From contig NZ_AP024563.1 in the NCBI RefSeq assembly GCF_018409545.1, positions 540,501-604,500 of the forward strand: DNA of 64,000 bases. The letters run 5' to 3'. Every line of letters begins with the position of its first letter. The stretch's first letter is position 1. The translations under genes and the position numbers were made by a program. Of this stretch, positions 29,411 to 39,738 are shown piece after piece. The DNA comes from Allochromatium tepidum. GTDB taxonomy: Bacteria; Pseudomonadota; Gammaproteobacteria; Chromatiales; Chromatiaceae. The notes beneath the pieces are model-generated. The model did not search any database. It had not been told where the DNA came from and was given only the letters and a program-made list of their open reading frames with translations.

Positions 29411-30421
29411 ATGGGTGTGTCGGATCGAACTGCCGTCTTGCGTTCCTGGTTGATCGAGGTCTTGGGCTCGGAGTCGCTGGAGTTGACCCCGGCGTCCTCG
29501 GATGCGAGTTTTCGCCGTTACTGGCGTGTCCGGCGCGCCGGCGAGACCTGGATCGCCATGGACGCCCCGCCCGAGTTCGAGGACTGCGGGCGCTATGCCG
29601 ATCTGGCACGGCGCTTTCGCGCCTGCGGACTCAATACCCCTGAGATCCATGCCGAGTTTCGTGAGCAGGGATTCCTGCTGATCTCCGATCTCGGCGACCG
29701 CGTCTATCTGGGCGAGCTGAACGCGCAGAGCGCCGACCGGCTCTATGGAGACGCGCTCGACGCCCTGGAGACGCTCCAGACGCGCGCACCGGTCGAGGGT
29801 CTGCCACAGTACGACACGGCGCTTCTGAAGCGCGAACTGGGCCTGTTTCGCGAGTGGCTGTTGCAGGGACTCCTGGAACTGCCGCTCGACGCGCGCGACC
29901 ATGAGCGGCTCGATCGCGTCGAGTCCATTCTGATCGCCAGTGCCCTGGAACAGCCGCGTGTCTGCGTCCATCGTGATTATCACTCGCGCAATCTGATGCT
30001 GACCGAGGTGGGCAGTCCGGGCGTGCTCGATTTCCAGGACGCCGTGGTCGGTCCCATCACCTATGACCTGGTCTCGCTGCTGCGCGACTGCTATATCGCC
30101 TGGCCCGAAGCGCGGGTCCGGGACTGGGCGTTCGGTTACTTCGAGCGTGCCGGCGTCTCGGGTCTGCTCGACGCGGTCGAACCCGAGCGTTTCGAACGCT
30201 GGTTCGACCTCATGGGGATGCAGCGTCACCTCAAGGCCTGCGGTATCTTCGCCCGTCTGAGTCTGCGCGACGGCAAGCACGGCTATCTGGCCGACATCCC
30301 TCGCACCCTGGGCTATGTGCTCGACGTGGCGGGCCGCTATCCCGAGTTGCGCGAGTTCGGCGACCGGCTCGGCAGTCCGGTCTCGACCGCACTGGAGTCG
30401 CGTCTGGCGGTGGCGGACTGA
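29411..30421 (+). CDS. amgK: AmgK-like cell-wall sugar kinase (aminoglycoside phosphotransferase fold)
   Basis: Predicted anomeric kinase for N-acetylmuramate/N-acetylglucosamine, feeding recycled peptidoglycan sugars to UDP-MurNAc. The protein-kinase-like fold shows SSDASFRRYWRV, the catalytic loop CVHRDYHSRNLML (Asp and Asn) and the metal motif GVLDFQDAVVGPITYDL. Its 336 residues match the family. The position divergent to lptD matches the amgK-murU locus of pseudomonads (established), but the expected murU nucleotidyltransferase is not downstream, and the next gene is convergent. The kinase call is firm; the exact substrate is inferred. Confidence 0.85.
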   Translation: MGVSDRTAVLRSWLIEVLGSESLELTPASSDASFRRYWRVRRAGETWIAMDAPPEFEDCGRYADLARRFRACGLNTPEIHAEFREQGFLLISDLGDRVYLGELNAQSADRLYGDALDALETLQTRAPVEGLPQYDTALLKRELGLFREWLLQGLLELPLDARDHERLDRVESILIASALEQPRVCVHRDYHSRNLMLTEVGSPGVLDFQDAVVGPITYDLVSLLRDCYIAWPEARVRDWAFGYFERAGVSGLLDAVEPERFERWFDLMGMQRHLKACGIFARLSLRDGKHGYLADIPRTLGYVLDVAGRYPELREFGDRLGSPVSTALESRLAVAD

Positions 30422-30427
30422 TGGGGT

Positions 30428-30445
30428 GCCGTCGAGCGCGACGGC
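30428..30445. terminator. Hairpin between convergent amgK and the coiled-coil gene
   Basis: GCCGTCG-AGCG-CGACGGC: a perfect 7-bp GC-rich stem with a 4-base loop in the 29-base gap between convergent genes. There is no T-run on either side, so any terminator role is tentative. Confidence 0.4.
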
Positions 30446-30450
30446 GAGCA

Positions 30451-31383
30451 TCAGGGTTTCCTGGCCGGTTCCCCATCCTCGGACGGCAGGTCGAAGAGAT
30501 CGGCGAGTCCCTCTAGCTCATCGCGGGCGCGCGCTTCCTCGATCTCCTCCGGACTCAGCGGGCGTTCGGACACCTCATCCGGCTTGGCGGGTGCCGACTC
30601 CTGCTCGCCGACGGCCTCTTTCGCCAGTGCCTCCAGCATGGCATCGATTTCACTCGGATCGAGCGCGTCGTCGAGCGATTCCTCGGGCTCGATCTCATCC
30701 GGCGGCTGAGGCTTGGGCGACTCCTCGGGTTCACTGGCCGCGGCCGGCTGGATATCGAAATCGGCCGCGTCCATGTCGGGTGCGTCGAAGTCGATGTCTT
30801 CGCTCGTCGTCTCGTCCTGTGCCGGGGGCGTGGTCTGGGGCGCGCGTTCCGGCTCCGGTGTCGAGTCGGCGGCCTGCTGCTCGGCCTTCTTGAAGGCCGC
30901 CATGTACTCCTCCATGAGCTGTTCGAGCGTCTTCTTGGTGTTTTCGAGTTCAACCGAGAGCCGGGCCTTCTCGCTCTCCAGGCTCTTGACCTCGCTGGCG
31001 TTGATCATGCCGACCGGCGTGATCTCGGCCCAGGGCTTGATCACCTTGGCCAGTTCCGCCGGGATCTCCTTGAGCTTGGCTCCGTCGCGATTGAGATAGA
31101 GATTCAACATCATGTTGTAGAAGGCCCGCTCACGCTCCAGGTACTCGTCCACCTTCGCGGCCAGTTCCTCGCCCTCCAGGCGATAGGTGCTCTCGAACAA
31201 ATTCGTGAGTGCATCGCGGTGCGAGACTTCGTTGGCCTCCAGGTGTTCCATGACGGCGTCGGCATGGACCACGTCGTCGTGCTCCTGATGGCGCTGTCGC
31301 CTGAGCATGAAGAAGAGGATGATCCAGGCGAGCAGGGCGAACTCGCCGGCGAGGATCAAGGCAGCCAGATGCAGTGTGCTCAT
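30451..31383 (-). CDS. Coiled-coil membrane protein of unknown function
   Basis: About 310 residues. An N-terminal membrane helix (LAALILAGEFALLAWIILFF, residues 5-24) is followed by a basic stop-transfer (MLRRQRHQ) and a helical region with a coiled coil near 135-170 (EVKSLESEKARLSVELENTK). A very acidic, Pro-rich tail ends it (repeated Asp-Glu-Pro around 190-290). The tail would face the cytoplasm if the helix is an N-out anchor. Its ATG overlaps the stop of the VWA gene by 4 bases, so it is the last gene of the REC-TPR, kinase, VWA, coiled-coil unit. No family recognised; a scaffold role is inference. Confidence 0.8.
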   Translation of the reverse strand: MSTLHLAALILAGEFALLAWIILFFMLRRQRHQEHDDVVHADAVMEHLEANEVSHRDALTNLFESTYRLEGEELAAKVDEYLERERAFYNMMLNLYLNRDGAKLKEIPAELAKVIKPWAEITPVGMINASEVKSLESEKARLSVELENTKKTLEQLMEEYMAAFKKAEQQAADSTPEPERAPQTTPPAQDETTSEDIDFDAPDMDAADFDIQPAAASEPEESPKPQPPDEIEPEESLDDALDPSEIDAMLEALAKEAVGEQESAPAKPDEVSERPLSPEEIEEARARDELEGLADLFDLPSEDGEPARKP

Positions 31384-33233
31384 GCGCGCGTCCTCTTGGC
31401 CGATCCTCCCTTCTTCGCCGGCGTCTTCCCGGCGGCCTTGCCGGACGACCGGGCGCGCGTCATGAGCCACCAGGTCAGGGCCAGCAGGGCGCCGAGCAGC
31501 ACATTGCCGCCGAGCACATAGACCAGGAGCCAGGCCCAGGAGATGGGGTCTCCGGAGGTCGGCTCGGCGGCGGTCTGTGGCGGGGCCTCGAAATCGAAGT
31601 TCAGGACACCGGGCTCGGGCTGGATCTCGATGGACTCACCGGTCAGGGTGCGCCCCATGAAATGGCTGGTGATCCGATATTCACCGGGCTGCTGGACCGG
31701 AATCTTGACGGTCAGCGGGAAGCGTTTGCCCTTGGGGATCTCGACGACCTCGGTCCAACCATCCGGGCCACGGGCGAGCAGATAGCCGGACAGGCTCATC
31801 GGATCGACCAGGTCGGGTTCGGCGCTGAGTCGCAGCAGCATGGCCGCCGGCGGGTCGGTCTCGGTCGGTTGCTGGCGATCATAGGCGATGCCCAGGGGCG
31901 CGCCCTTGACCTTCAGGTGCCGGGTGAGCTGGCGCTGGAAGGTGCCGCCGTCGATGACGAAATCCAGACGATAGACGCCCGGCGCGAACCTCTGTGTTTG
32001 CAGCAGGGTCGCGAAACGGGCCGTGGCCGCATCGAACGTCATGGGCTGTTCGCCTGTCGCGGCCGGTGGAGTCTGTCCCTCCTCGGCGGCGGGCGGGGCC
32101 ATGCCCTCCTCGACGGCCGGGGGCGCGGGTGCGGCTTCTGGGGCCGGCATCGGCATGGGCGTTTCGGCGTCGGAGGTGACGACGACCCTGGAGGCGAGCA
32201 CCTCCAGCAGCTCGGTCCGCTGGACGGGCTGACCGTGATCGGTGAGCCAGCTCTCGAGTCTGGGTGCCTCCCCGACGCCGACCGCGTTCGGCACCGGCGC
32301 GGCCTCGATGCCCAGATCGGTCACGATCACGACCCGGTTGTCCGGGTCTTCGACCCCGCGAATACGCCATTGACCCGGCTTGGGGTTGGCCAGCGTGACC
32401 AAGTCATAGCCGACCTCGGCGCGCCACTTCACGCCGGGTGCGAGCTGATCGGCCCGGATGCGTTCGCCGTCGGGCGCCGTCAACTGGGTCTGGCCGCCCT
32501 CGGGGCGAAAGGCCAGCACTGTGAACTCGCGCACCTGATCGTCGATCTCGAACCTGTTGCCCTGGAGCGGAACCGTCGTCGGCGGTGCGCTCTGTTCGAG
32601 CACGCGCAGAAAGAGCCGCTGGAGCGTTGCGGCGTCCTGTGCGATCTCCAGCCAGCCATCGGTCTGGGTCGCGAGCAGACGCATGAGCGGCTCGTCGATC
32701 TCATTGGAGAGACCGATGGCATGGACCTTGACGCCCATGGACTTGAGCGCCTCGATCTGCTCGGAGAGGATGCGCTCGCGCGAGGCGGCACTGTCCGCCG
32801 GATCTTTGGAGACATCGACGAGTCCGTCGGTGAAGAGGATCAGGTGACGCTCGCCCTCGGCCGGGGCCTGGCTCCAGTCCTCGGTCGCGGTGCGGATGGC
32901 GCGCTCGATGTCGGTGAAGAGTCCGCGCGAGTGGATGCGGGCGAGACGCCCGGCGAGCCGCTTCTTCCAGGCCTCGTCGACCGGACCCGGCGCTACCAGT
33001 ACCTCAGTCTGTTCGGCGAACAGCCACACACCCGAGACGGTCCCGGTCGGGATGAGTTCGTTGACCAGTTGCAGCGCCGGCGCGCGCAGATTCCGGGGAT
33101 CGTTCCGGCGCATGCTCCCCGAGACGTCGATGAGCAGTCGGACGTCGGACGGCGCGGCCGGCAACGCCTGGGCGGCGATCAACCACAGCAGGATGAACGA
33201 TAGGAGAAGCCGCGCGCGCCTCAGGGAAGCCAC
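31380..33233 (-). CDS. Von Willebrand factor A domain membrane protein
   Basis: Secreted or periplasm-facing protein of about 617 residues. A signal peptide or N-terminal anchor (LLLSFILLWLIAAQALPA) is followed by a VWA domain with an intact metal site: LIDVSGSM (DxSxS), the FTD of ILFTDGLVD and a Thr in GLFTDIERAI. Beta-rich domains follow, then a Pro/Ala/Glu-rich low-complexity insert (around 320-360), another beta domain and a C-terminal membrane helix (WAWLLVYVLGGNVLLGALLA) with a basic tail. GTG 33233 overlaps the kinase stop and gives the signal peptide. Gene order suggests it is the sensed or controlled partner of the kinase next to it; that is inference. Confidence 0.85.
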   Translation of the reverse strand: MASLRRARLLLSFILLWLIAAQALPAAPSDVRLLIDVSGSMRRNDPRNLRAPALQLVNELIPTGTVSGVWLFAEQTEVLVAPGPVDEAWKKRLAGRLARIHSRGLFTDIERAIRTATEDWSQAPAEGERHLILFTDGLVDVSKDPADSAASRERILSEQIEALKSMGVKVHAIGLSNEIDEPLMRLLATQTDGWLEIAQDAATLQRLFLRVLEQSAPPTTVPLQGNRFEIDDQVREFTVLAFRPEGGQTQLTAPDGERIRADQLAPGVKWRAEVGYDLVTLANPKPGQWRIRGVEDPDNRVVIVTDLGIEAAPVPNAVGVGEAPRLESWLTDHGQPVQRTELLEVLASRVVVTSDAETPMPMPAPEAAPAPPAVEEGMAPPAAEEGQTPPAATGEQPMTFDAATARFATLLQTQRFAPGVYRLDFVIDGGTFQRQLTRHLKVKGAPLGIAYDRQQPTETDPPAAMLLRLSAEPDLVDPMSLSGYLLARGPDGWTEVVEIPKGKRFPLTVKIPVQQPGEYRITSHFMGRTLTGESIEIQPEPGVLNFDFEAPPQTAAEPTSGDPISWAWLLVYVLGGNVLLGALLALTWWLMTRARSSGKAAGKTPAKKGGSAKRTRA

Positions 33234-33904
33234 AACTCGAAACAGCCTCCGGTCAGTTGATGGGCATTGACCAGACGGACGCGGCCCTGGGTGTCGCCGT
33301 TGCGGTGCAGTTGTGCGATGCGCGTGGCGAAATAGAGTCCGAGCTGAGTGCGACCCGGATTGCTCGCTTCGGCGAATTCGCCGGGCTGGTACTCCAGCAG
33401 ACCGATCAGCGCCGGCGGAAAGCCGCCGCCGTCGTCCTCGACGCGGATCACCAGGAAGCCGTCTTCCTGCGCCGCACTGAGTTCGATGCGCGAGCGGGCA
33501 TAGCGTCTGGCATTGCCGATGGTGCTGTCGAGCACGCTGCGCACCAGCTCCAGATCGAAATACCCTTCGAGATCCGGTTCGCAGTGATAGTCCAATTCCA
33601 AGTGGAGCGCCCGGCATACCGAGTGATTCTCGGCGACGACTTCCTCCAGGAAATCATCGAGGTTGTTGGCCGTCACGCGCATGGAGAGCTGTTCGTGACC
33701 GAGCTTGTAGAGCGTCAGCAACTGGATGAGGTTGCTGTTGGCGCGGCGTGCCTCGTGTTGCAGCAGGCTGGCCTGACGGGGGTTGGCGATGTGATTGTCC
33801 GGATTGGCGATCAGATCCTCGAGATTGGTCAGGATCAGGCCGAGCGAGTTTTTGATGTCGTGGATCGACGAGGCGAGGATGTCGGAGAAATCCATGCTGT
33901 CCAT
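33221..33904 (-). CDS. Sensor histidine kinase (soluble, short)
   Basis: About 227 residues with no membrane helix and no input domain. The dimerisation/phosphoacceptor helix holds SSIHDIKNSLGLILTNLEDL (H-box, with His in HDIKNSLG). The HATPase domain has the N-box STIGNARRYARSRI, G1 VRVEDDGGGFP and a C-terminal LGLYFATRIAQLH...GCFELWLP. It starts 4 bases after the REC-TPR gene and overlaps the VWA gene, so the three are translationally coupled. It may take its signal from the VWA or coiled-coil partner and phosphorylate the REC-TPR protein; both are inferences from context. Confidence 0.88.
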   Translation of the reverse strand: MDSMDFSDILASSIHDIKNSLGLILTNLEDLIANPDNHIANPRQASLLQHEARRANSNLIQLLTLYKLGHEQLSMRVTANNLDDFLEEVVAENHSVCRALHLELDYHCEPDLEGYFDLELVRSVLDSTIGNARRYARSRIELSAAQEDGFLVIRVEDDGGGFPPALIGLLEYQPGEFAEASNPGRTQLGLYFATRIAQLHRNGDTQGRVRLVNAHQLTGGCFELWLP

Positions 33905-33908
33905 CGGC

Positions 33909-35525
33909 TCAACCCTTGGTGGTGAGTTTGCGCAGTCGCGCGATGACATCGCCCAGTCGCCAGTCATCGGGCGCCAGCGTCTGGACGCGGTCGATATAGT
34001 GGCGCACGCGCTGTAGATCGTCGTTGGTGACGCCCCGGCGTTCCATATACATGATGATGGCCTTGGCCGCATTGAGACTGATGGTCTTGTTGCCCGGCAC
34101 CTCGTCGGCCGCCTGACACAAGAGACGGATGGCGGCCTCGAATTCGCCCCGCTTGATCAGTCGCACGCCTTCGTTGTTGGTCTTGACCAGATCGCGCTGG
34201 ACTTCGCGGATCGCCGTCTCGGCATCATATTGTAGTCCGGATTCCCGGCATAGATGCACGACCTGAGTCAGGATCTCGTCATCGTCGTGATTGTTGGCGA
34301 TGGTCTGGCGCAGCATGGCGGCGGCCTTGTCGGCGCGTCCGAGTCCGGCATAGGTCTTGGCCATCTCCAGGGCATGTTCGGAGGAGTGCGCGATCTCATT
34401 GAGCCGGGCGAGCACCTCTTCGGCCTCGGCAAGCGCGGCGGCGGCGCCGGCCGCGTCGCCCTGGCGGGTTTTGATGAGTGCGCTGGTAGTGGCGGCATAG
34501 AAGGCCGCTTCCTGCTGATCGGGAAAGACCTTGTGGATCTGGTTGGCGACCTTGAGCGCCTCGTCGTGCTTGGCGTTGGCCGATTTACTCTTGGCCAGAC
34601 CGGCGAAGAGCACCGGATGATTGAGCACCGAGTGTTTCGCCAGTCCGACGGCCCGCTCATAGGCGGTCTCGGCGACCTCGGGATGACCGTTGTTCAGGGC
34701 GATGTCGCCGAGTGCATGCTGGCGCCGAATGCTGCGCGGCGAGAGTCGCACGGCGGTGCGCAGTGTCTCCTCGGCCTCGGTGAAACGACGCTGCGCCTTC
34801 TGCGCCTTCGCCAGCCAGTCGTAGGCGCCGATGAAGTTGGAGTCCTGCTCGATCAGTTGTCTGAAGGTTTCCTGTGCCTGATCGAACTGCTTCCGCATGA
34901 ACTGGATCTTGCCGATCCCGAGCCGCGCCCAGGGCATCTCGCGGATGGCCAGCACCTGTTCCAGGGTCGTCATGGCCTCGTCGAGCCGGTTGGCGTCGAT
35001 GCAGATCTCGCTCTTGAGCTTGAGCAGTTCGCCGAGGTTGCGCGGTTTGTCGGTGATCAGGGTGTCGAGCGCGCGGATCGCCGCCGAGACGTCCTTGGCC
35101 ATCAGCGCCTGATTGACCACCGTCAGATGCGCCTTGCGCTCGAAGAGCTTGGCCAGACGGGTCTGAAGCAGATCCTTGGTGAACGGCTTGGAGAGATAGC
35201 TGTCGGGGGCGTATTCGACCGCGCCCATCACCATTTCACGGGTGTTCTCGGCCGTGATCATGATGAAGATGCAGTCGACGCCGATGAGCTGACGATGGCG
35301 GGCCTCTTCGAGCACCTGCTGGCCGTCCTTGCCGGGGCCGAGGTTGTAGTCGCAGAGGATGACGTCGAAATGCCTGTTCTGCATCTTGGCGATGGCTTCA
35401 CTGCCGTTGCGGGCCTGATCGATGCGCGTGACCCCGAGCGAGGCCAGAATGCCCTTGATCGCTGCGCGCATGTCGGCGAAATCATCGATCACCAGAAAGG
35501 TTTTGGCTGTAAAGGCATCCGCCAT
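33909..35525 (-). CDS. Response regulator with C-terminal TPR array
   Basis: 538 residues: an N-terminal receiver domain (1-130) with the acidic pair FLVIDDFADMR, phospho-Asp in ILCDYNLGPG, Thr in MITAENT and Lys in YLSKPFTKD. About 400 residues of tetratricopeptide-like helices follow (LDTLITDKP..., GRADKAAAMLRQTIANN), with no DNA-binding or enzymatic output. Output is therefore likely by protein-protein contact. First gene of the four-gene signalling unit; purD lies upstream on the same strand with a 24-base gap, so the unit may be transcribed with it. Confidence 0.9.
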   Translation of the reverse strand: MADAFTAKTFLVIDDFADMRAAIKGILASLGVTRIDQARNGSEAIAKMQNRHFDVILCDYNLGPGKDGQQVLEEARHRQLIGVDCIFIMITAENTREMVMGAVEYAPDSYLSKPFTKDLLQTRLAKLFERKAHLTVVNQALMAKDVSAAIRALDTLITDKPRNLGELLKLKSEICIDANRLDEAMTTLEQVLAIREMPWARLGIGKIQFMRKQFDQAQETFRQLIEQDSNFIGAYDWLAKAQKAQRRFTEAEETLRTAVRLSPRSIRRQHALGDIALNNGHPEVAETAYERAVGLAKHSVLNHPVLFAGLAKSKSANAKHDEALKVANQIHKVFPDQQEAAFYAATTSALIKTRQGDAAGAAAALAEAEEVLARLNEIAHSSEHALEMAKTYAGLGRADKAAAMLRQTIANNHDDDEILTQVVHLCRESGLQYDAETAIREVQRDLVKTNNEGVRLIKRGEFEAAIRLLCQAADEVPGNKTISLNAAKAIIMYMERRGVTNDDLQRVRHYIDRVQTLAPDDWRLGDVIARLRKLTTKG

Positions 35526-35549
35526 CGCACTGTGCTCCGACTACTGCAC

Positions 35550-36836
35550 TCAGGATTGTTCGCGCTTGATGGCGCGATGTCCGATGTCGCGCCGACAGAA
35601 GGCGCCCGTCCAATGGATTCGGTCGACGGCCTGATAGGCCAGCCGCTGGGCCTCGGCCACGGTGTCACCGAGCGCGGTGACGCAGAGTACGCGACCGCCG
35701 TTGGTCAGAATGTCGTCGCCCACGCGCCGGGTGCCGGCCTGGAAGACCTTGGCTTCGCTGGAGGGTACCGCATCCAGACCGCTGATGACATGACCCTTGT
35801 CATAGTCGTCCGGATAGCCGCCGGCGGCCATGACCACGCCGAGTGCGGGGCGCGCGTCCCAGTCGGCCGTGACCTGATCGAGCCGTCCGTCGAGCGCGGC
35901 CAGACAGAGTTCGACCAGATCGGATTGCAGACGCATCAACAGTGGCTGGGTCTCGGGATCGCCGAGGCGGCAGTTGAACTCCAGCACCTTGGGCGTACCA
36001 TCGGCGCCGATCATGAGGCCGGCATAGAGGAAGCCCAGATAGGGCAGGCCCTCGGCGGCCAGACCGGCGACCGTCGGTTCCATCACCTCGCGCATGATGC
36101 GGTCGTGGATCTCGGGGGTGACGATGGGGGCGGGCGAGTAGGCGCCCATGCCGCCGGTGTTCGGGCCGCGGTCGCCGTCGTCGCGCGCCTTGTGGTCCTG
36201 GGACGAGGCCAGCGGCAGGATGTGCCGGCCGTCGACCATGGCGATGAAGCTGGCTTCCTCGCCGGTGAGGAATTCCTCGATCACGACGCGCGCTCCGGCG
36301 CTGCCGAAGCGTCCGCCGCCGAGCATGTCGTGCACGGCCGCCTCGGCCGTGGTCAGGTCATCGGCCAGGATCACGCCCTTGCCGGCGGCCAGCCCGTCGG
36401 CCTTGACCACCACGGGTGCACCGACCTGACGCAGGTAGGCAAGTGCCGGCTCCGGCTCGGTGAAGACACCATAGGCCGCCGTCGGGATGCCGTGGCGGTG
36501 CAAGAAGTCCTTGGCGAACGCCTTGGAGCCTTCCAGTTGGGCCGAGGCCTGATCCGGTCCGAAGCAGGGCAGGCCGGCCTCGGTGAAGGCATCGACCAGA
36601 CCCAGCACCAGCGGCGCCTCGGGGCCGACGATGGTCAGCCCGATCGACTCGCGGCGCGCGAACTCGACCAGTCCGGCGATGTCGTCGGCGGCGATGGCGA
36701 CGTTCTCCACGCCGGGTTCGGTCGCCGTGCCGCCATTGCCGGGGGCCACGAACACCTGCTCGGCCTGGGGGGATTGGGCGGCTTTCCAGGCCAGGGCGTG
36801 CTCGCGCCCGCCGCTGCCCACGATCAAGATCTTCAT
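35550..36836 (-). CDS. purD: Phosphoribosylamine-glycine ligase
   Basis: Second step of purine synthesis: ATP-dependent joining of phosphoribosylamine and glycine (ATP-grasp). Its 428 residues match the family. N-terminus MKILIVGSGGREHALAWKA, then GPEAPLVLGLVDAF, the ATP-grasp segment VVVKADGLAAGKGVILADD, FLTGEEASFIAMVDG and the metal ligands in LEFNCRLGDPETQPLLMRL. It lies in a minus-strand purine cluster with purH, with lpxA between them. Confidence 0.97.
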   Translation of the reverse strand: MKILIVGSGGREHALAWKAAQSPQAEQVFVAPGNGGTATEPGVENVAIAADDIAGLVEFARRESIGLTIVGPEAPLVLGLVDAFTEAGLPCFGPDQASAQLEGSKAFAKDFLHRHGIPTAAYGVFTEPEPALAYLRQVGAPVVVKADGLAAGKGVILADDLTTAEAAVHDMLGGGRFGSAGARVVIEEFLTGEEASFIAMVDGRHILPLASSQDHKARDDGDRGPNTGGMGAYSPAPIVTPEIHDRIMREVMEPTVAGLAAEGLPYLGFLYAGLMIGADGTPKVLEFNCRLGDPETQPLLMRLQSDLVELCLAALDGRLDQVTADWDARPALGVVMAAGGYPDDYDKGHVISGLDAVPSSEAKVFQAGTRRVGDDILTNGGRVLCVTALGDTVAEAQRLAYQAVDRIHWTGAFCRRDIGHRAIKREQS

Positions 36837-36879
36837 CGGTATTTCAAATCTCTGTTTTTGGTTTCAGATCGTATCCACA

Positions 36880-37656
36880 TCAACCGAACGACACGATACC
36901 GCGCCGGCTGGCGCGAATGAAGGCGACGATCTGCGCAGTCTCCGGGCCGGGATACTCGTTCTCGGCACGCTGGAGCGCCTCGTCCGAGCGCAGGCCGGAA
37001 CGCAGGATCAGACGATAGACGGCCTTGATGCGCGTGCGCTGCTCCTGACTGAAGCCGCTGCGTCGCAGTCCGACCACATTGAGTCCGATCAGGCGCGCGC
37101 GATGACCGTCGGCGAGCATGTAGGGAGGCACGTCCTGGGGTACGCCGGTCACGCCCGCGATCATGACATAGGAACCGATGCGGCAGAACTGATGTACGGC
37201 AACCTGTCCCGAGAGAAAACAGTGGTCGGCGATCTCGACATGCCCGGCCAGGGTCGCTGTGTTGGCGAAGACATTGTGATCGCCGACGATGCAATCGTGT
37301 CCGGCGTGGCTGAAGGCCATCCAGTAATTGTGGTTGCCGATGCGGGTGCCGTCCTCGGTCTTGATCCCGCCGCTGATGTTGACGCATTCCTTGAAATGGT
37401 TGTGATCGCCGATGACCAGCGGTCGGGCCTTCTCGGGCGTGAAGCTCAGATCCTGCGGTTCGGAACCCAGGGTCGCGCCATGACAGACGCGGTTGTACGC
37501 GCCCATCCGGGTGACGCCGAAGATGCGCACATTGCTTTCGATCCGGCAACCCTCGCCGATGACGGCCCCGGATTCGATGATCGAATAGGGGCCGACCGTC
37601 ACGCTGGGGTGCAGTTGAGCGCCGTCCTCGACGATGGCTGTTGGGTGGATACGCAT
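36880..37656 (-). CDS. lpxA: UDP-N-acetylglucosamine acyltransferase (LpxA family)
   Basis: Left-handed beta-helix acyltransferase, first step of lipid A synthesis. Hexapeptide repeats run from [20 protein letters not shown] to about residue 185. HAGHDC holds the position of the catalytic His (HIAHDC in E. coli LpxA), and AVHQFCRIG and [17 protein letters not shown] follow. The C-terminal helical part contains [11 protein letters not shown]. 258 residues, normal. Its place between purD and purH, away from lpxD-fabZ-lpxB, is unusual and leaves room for a second, divergent copy. ATG 37656 gives the standard N-terminus MRIHPTA. Confidence 0.88.
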   Translation of the reverse strand: MRIHPTAIVEDGAQLHPSVTVGPYSIIESGAVIGEGCRIESNVRIFGVTRMGAYNRVCHGATLGSEPQDLSFTPEKARPLVIGDHNHFKECVNISGGIKTEDGTRIGNHNYWMAFSHAGHDCIVGDHNVFANTATLAGHVEIADHCFLSGQVAVHQFCRIGSYVMIAGVTGVPQDVPPYMLADGHRARLIGLNVVGLRRSGFSQEQRTRIKAVYRLILRSGLRSDEALQRAENEYPGPETAQIVAFIRASRRGIVSFG

Positions 37657-37664
37657 GTTTGAAA

Positions 37665-37736
37665 GCCTCCAGCGGTCAGCTTCCAGCGACCAGCTTACAG
37701 TCGAGGCGCAATGACTGGAGGCTGATCGCTGGAGGC
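37665..37736. repeat. Long palindrome between lpxA and purH
   Basis: GCCTCCAGCGGTCAGC at 37665-37680 pairs with GCTGATCGCTGGAGGC at 37721-37736 (15 of 16). Inside, CCAGCGACCAGCTT nearly repeats the left arm directly. This is a 72-base palindromic repeat between two same-strand genes. It could form an mRNA hairpin that separates purH from lpxA expression. Confidence 0.55.
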
Positions 37737-37747
37737 CGGTCGCTGAA

Positions 37748-39307
<1,560 letters not shown>

Positions 39308-39429
39308 CGGATGGTCCAAAGTCTGGATGGGCGTATGGATTCGCACAGTGTTCGGGATCGAGGTGTCGACGGCTTGGGCGCGATTGTGCAACATCCGCGT
39401 CTTCGATCCCACGGATTTCAGGACAGACC

Positions 39430-39738
39430 TCAGCGGTCGATGCCGTGGGCCTTGAGCCGTTTGCGCAGCGTATTGCGCGTCAGGCCGAGGAGGCGTGCCG
39501 CCTGACTGAGGTTGCCCTGGGTGTGGTGCAGCACCAGCTCGAACAGGGGACGCTCGACCTCCTGCATGACCAGATCATAGAGATTCTCGATCTCGTGCCC
39601 GGCCATGTTGGTGAGATAGGCCTCGACGGCGGCGCGCACGCACTGGCTCAGTGGCGCGGCGTGCCGGTGATCGTCGGGGGCGAGTCCAGTCGCTGGCGGT
39701 GGCGGTTCGGATGTGGTGGGCGCGGCCTCACTCGTCAT
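39430..39738 (-). CDS. fis: DNA-binding protein Fis
   Basis: Small nucleoid protein that bends DNA and stimulates rRNA promoters and site-specific recombination. The 102 residues have a variable N-terminus, the beta-arm/helix region and a strongly conserved C-terminal helix-turn-helix: [20 protein letters not shown]. Its ATG overlaps the dusB stop (ATGA), the classical dusB-fis operon. Confidence 0.95.
   Translation of the reverse strand: MTSEAAPTTSEPPPPATGLAPDDHRHAAPLSQCVRAAVEAYLTNMAGHEIENLYDLVMQEVERPLFELVLHHTQGNLSQAARLLGLTRNTLRKRLKAHGIDR

Noticed and set aside
34254-36920. An 888-codon plus-strand open frame
   Set aside because: Antisense to the REC-TPR regulator and purD, which show clear domains; low-complexity Gly/Asp/His composition.
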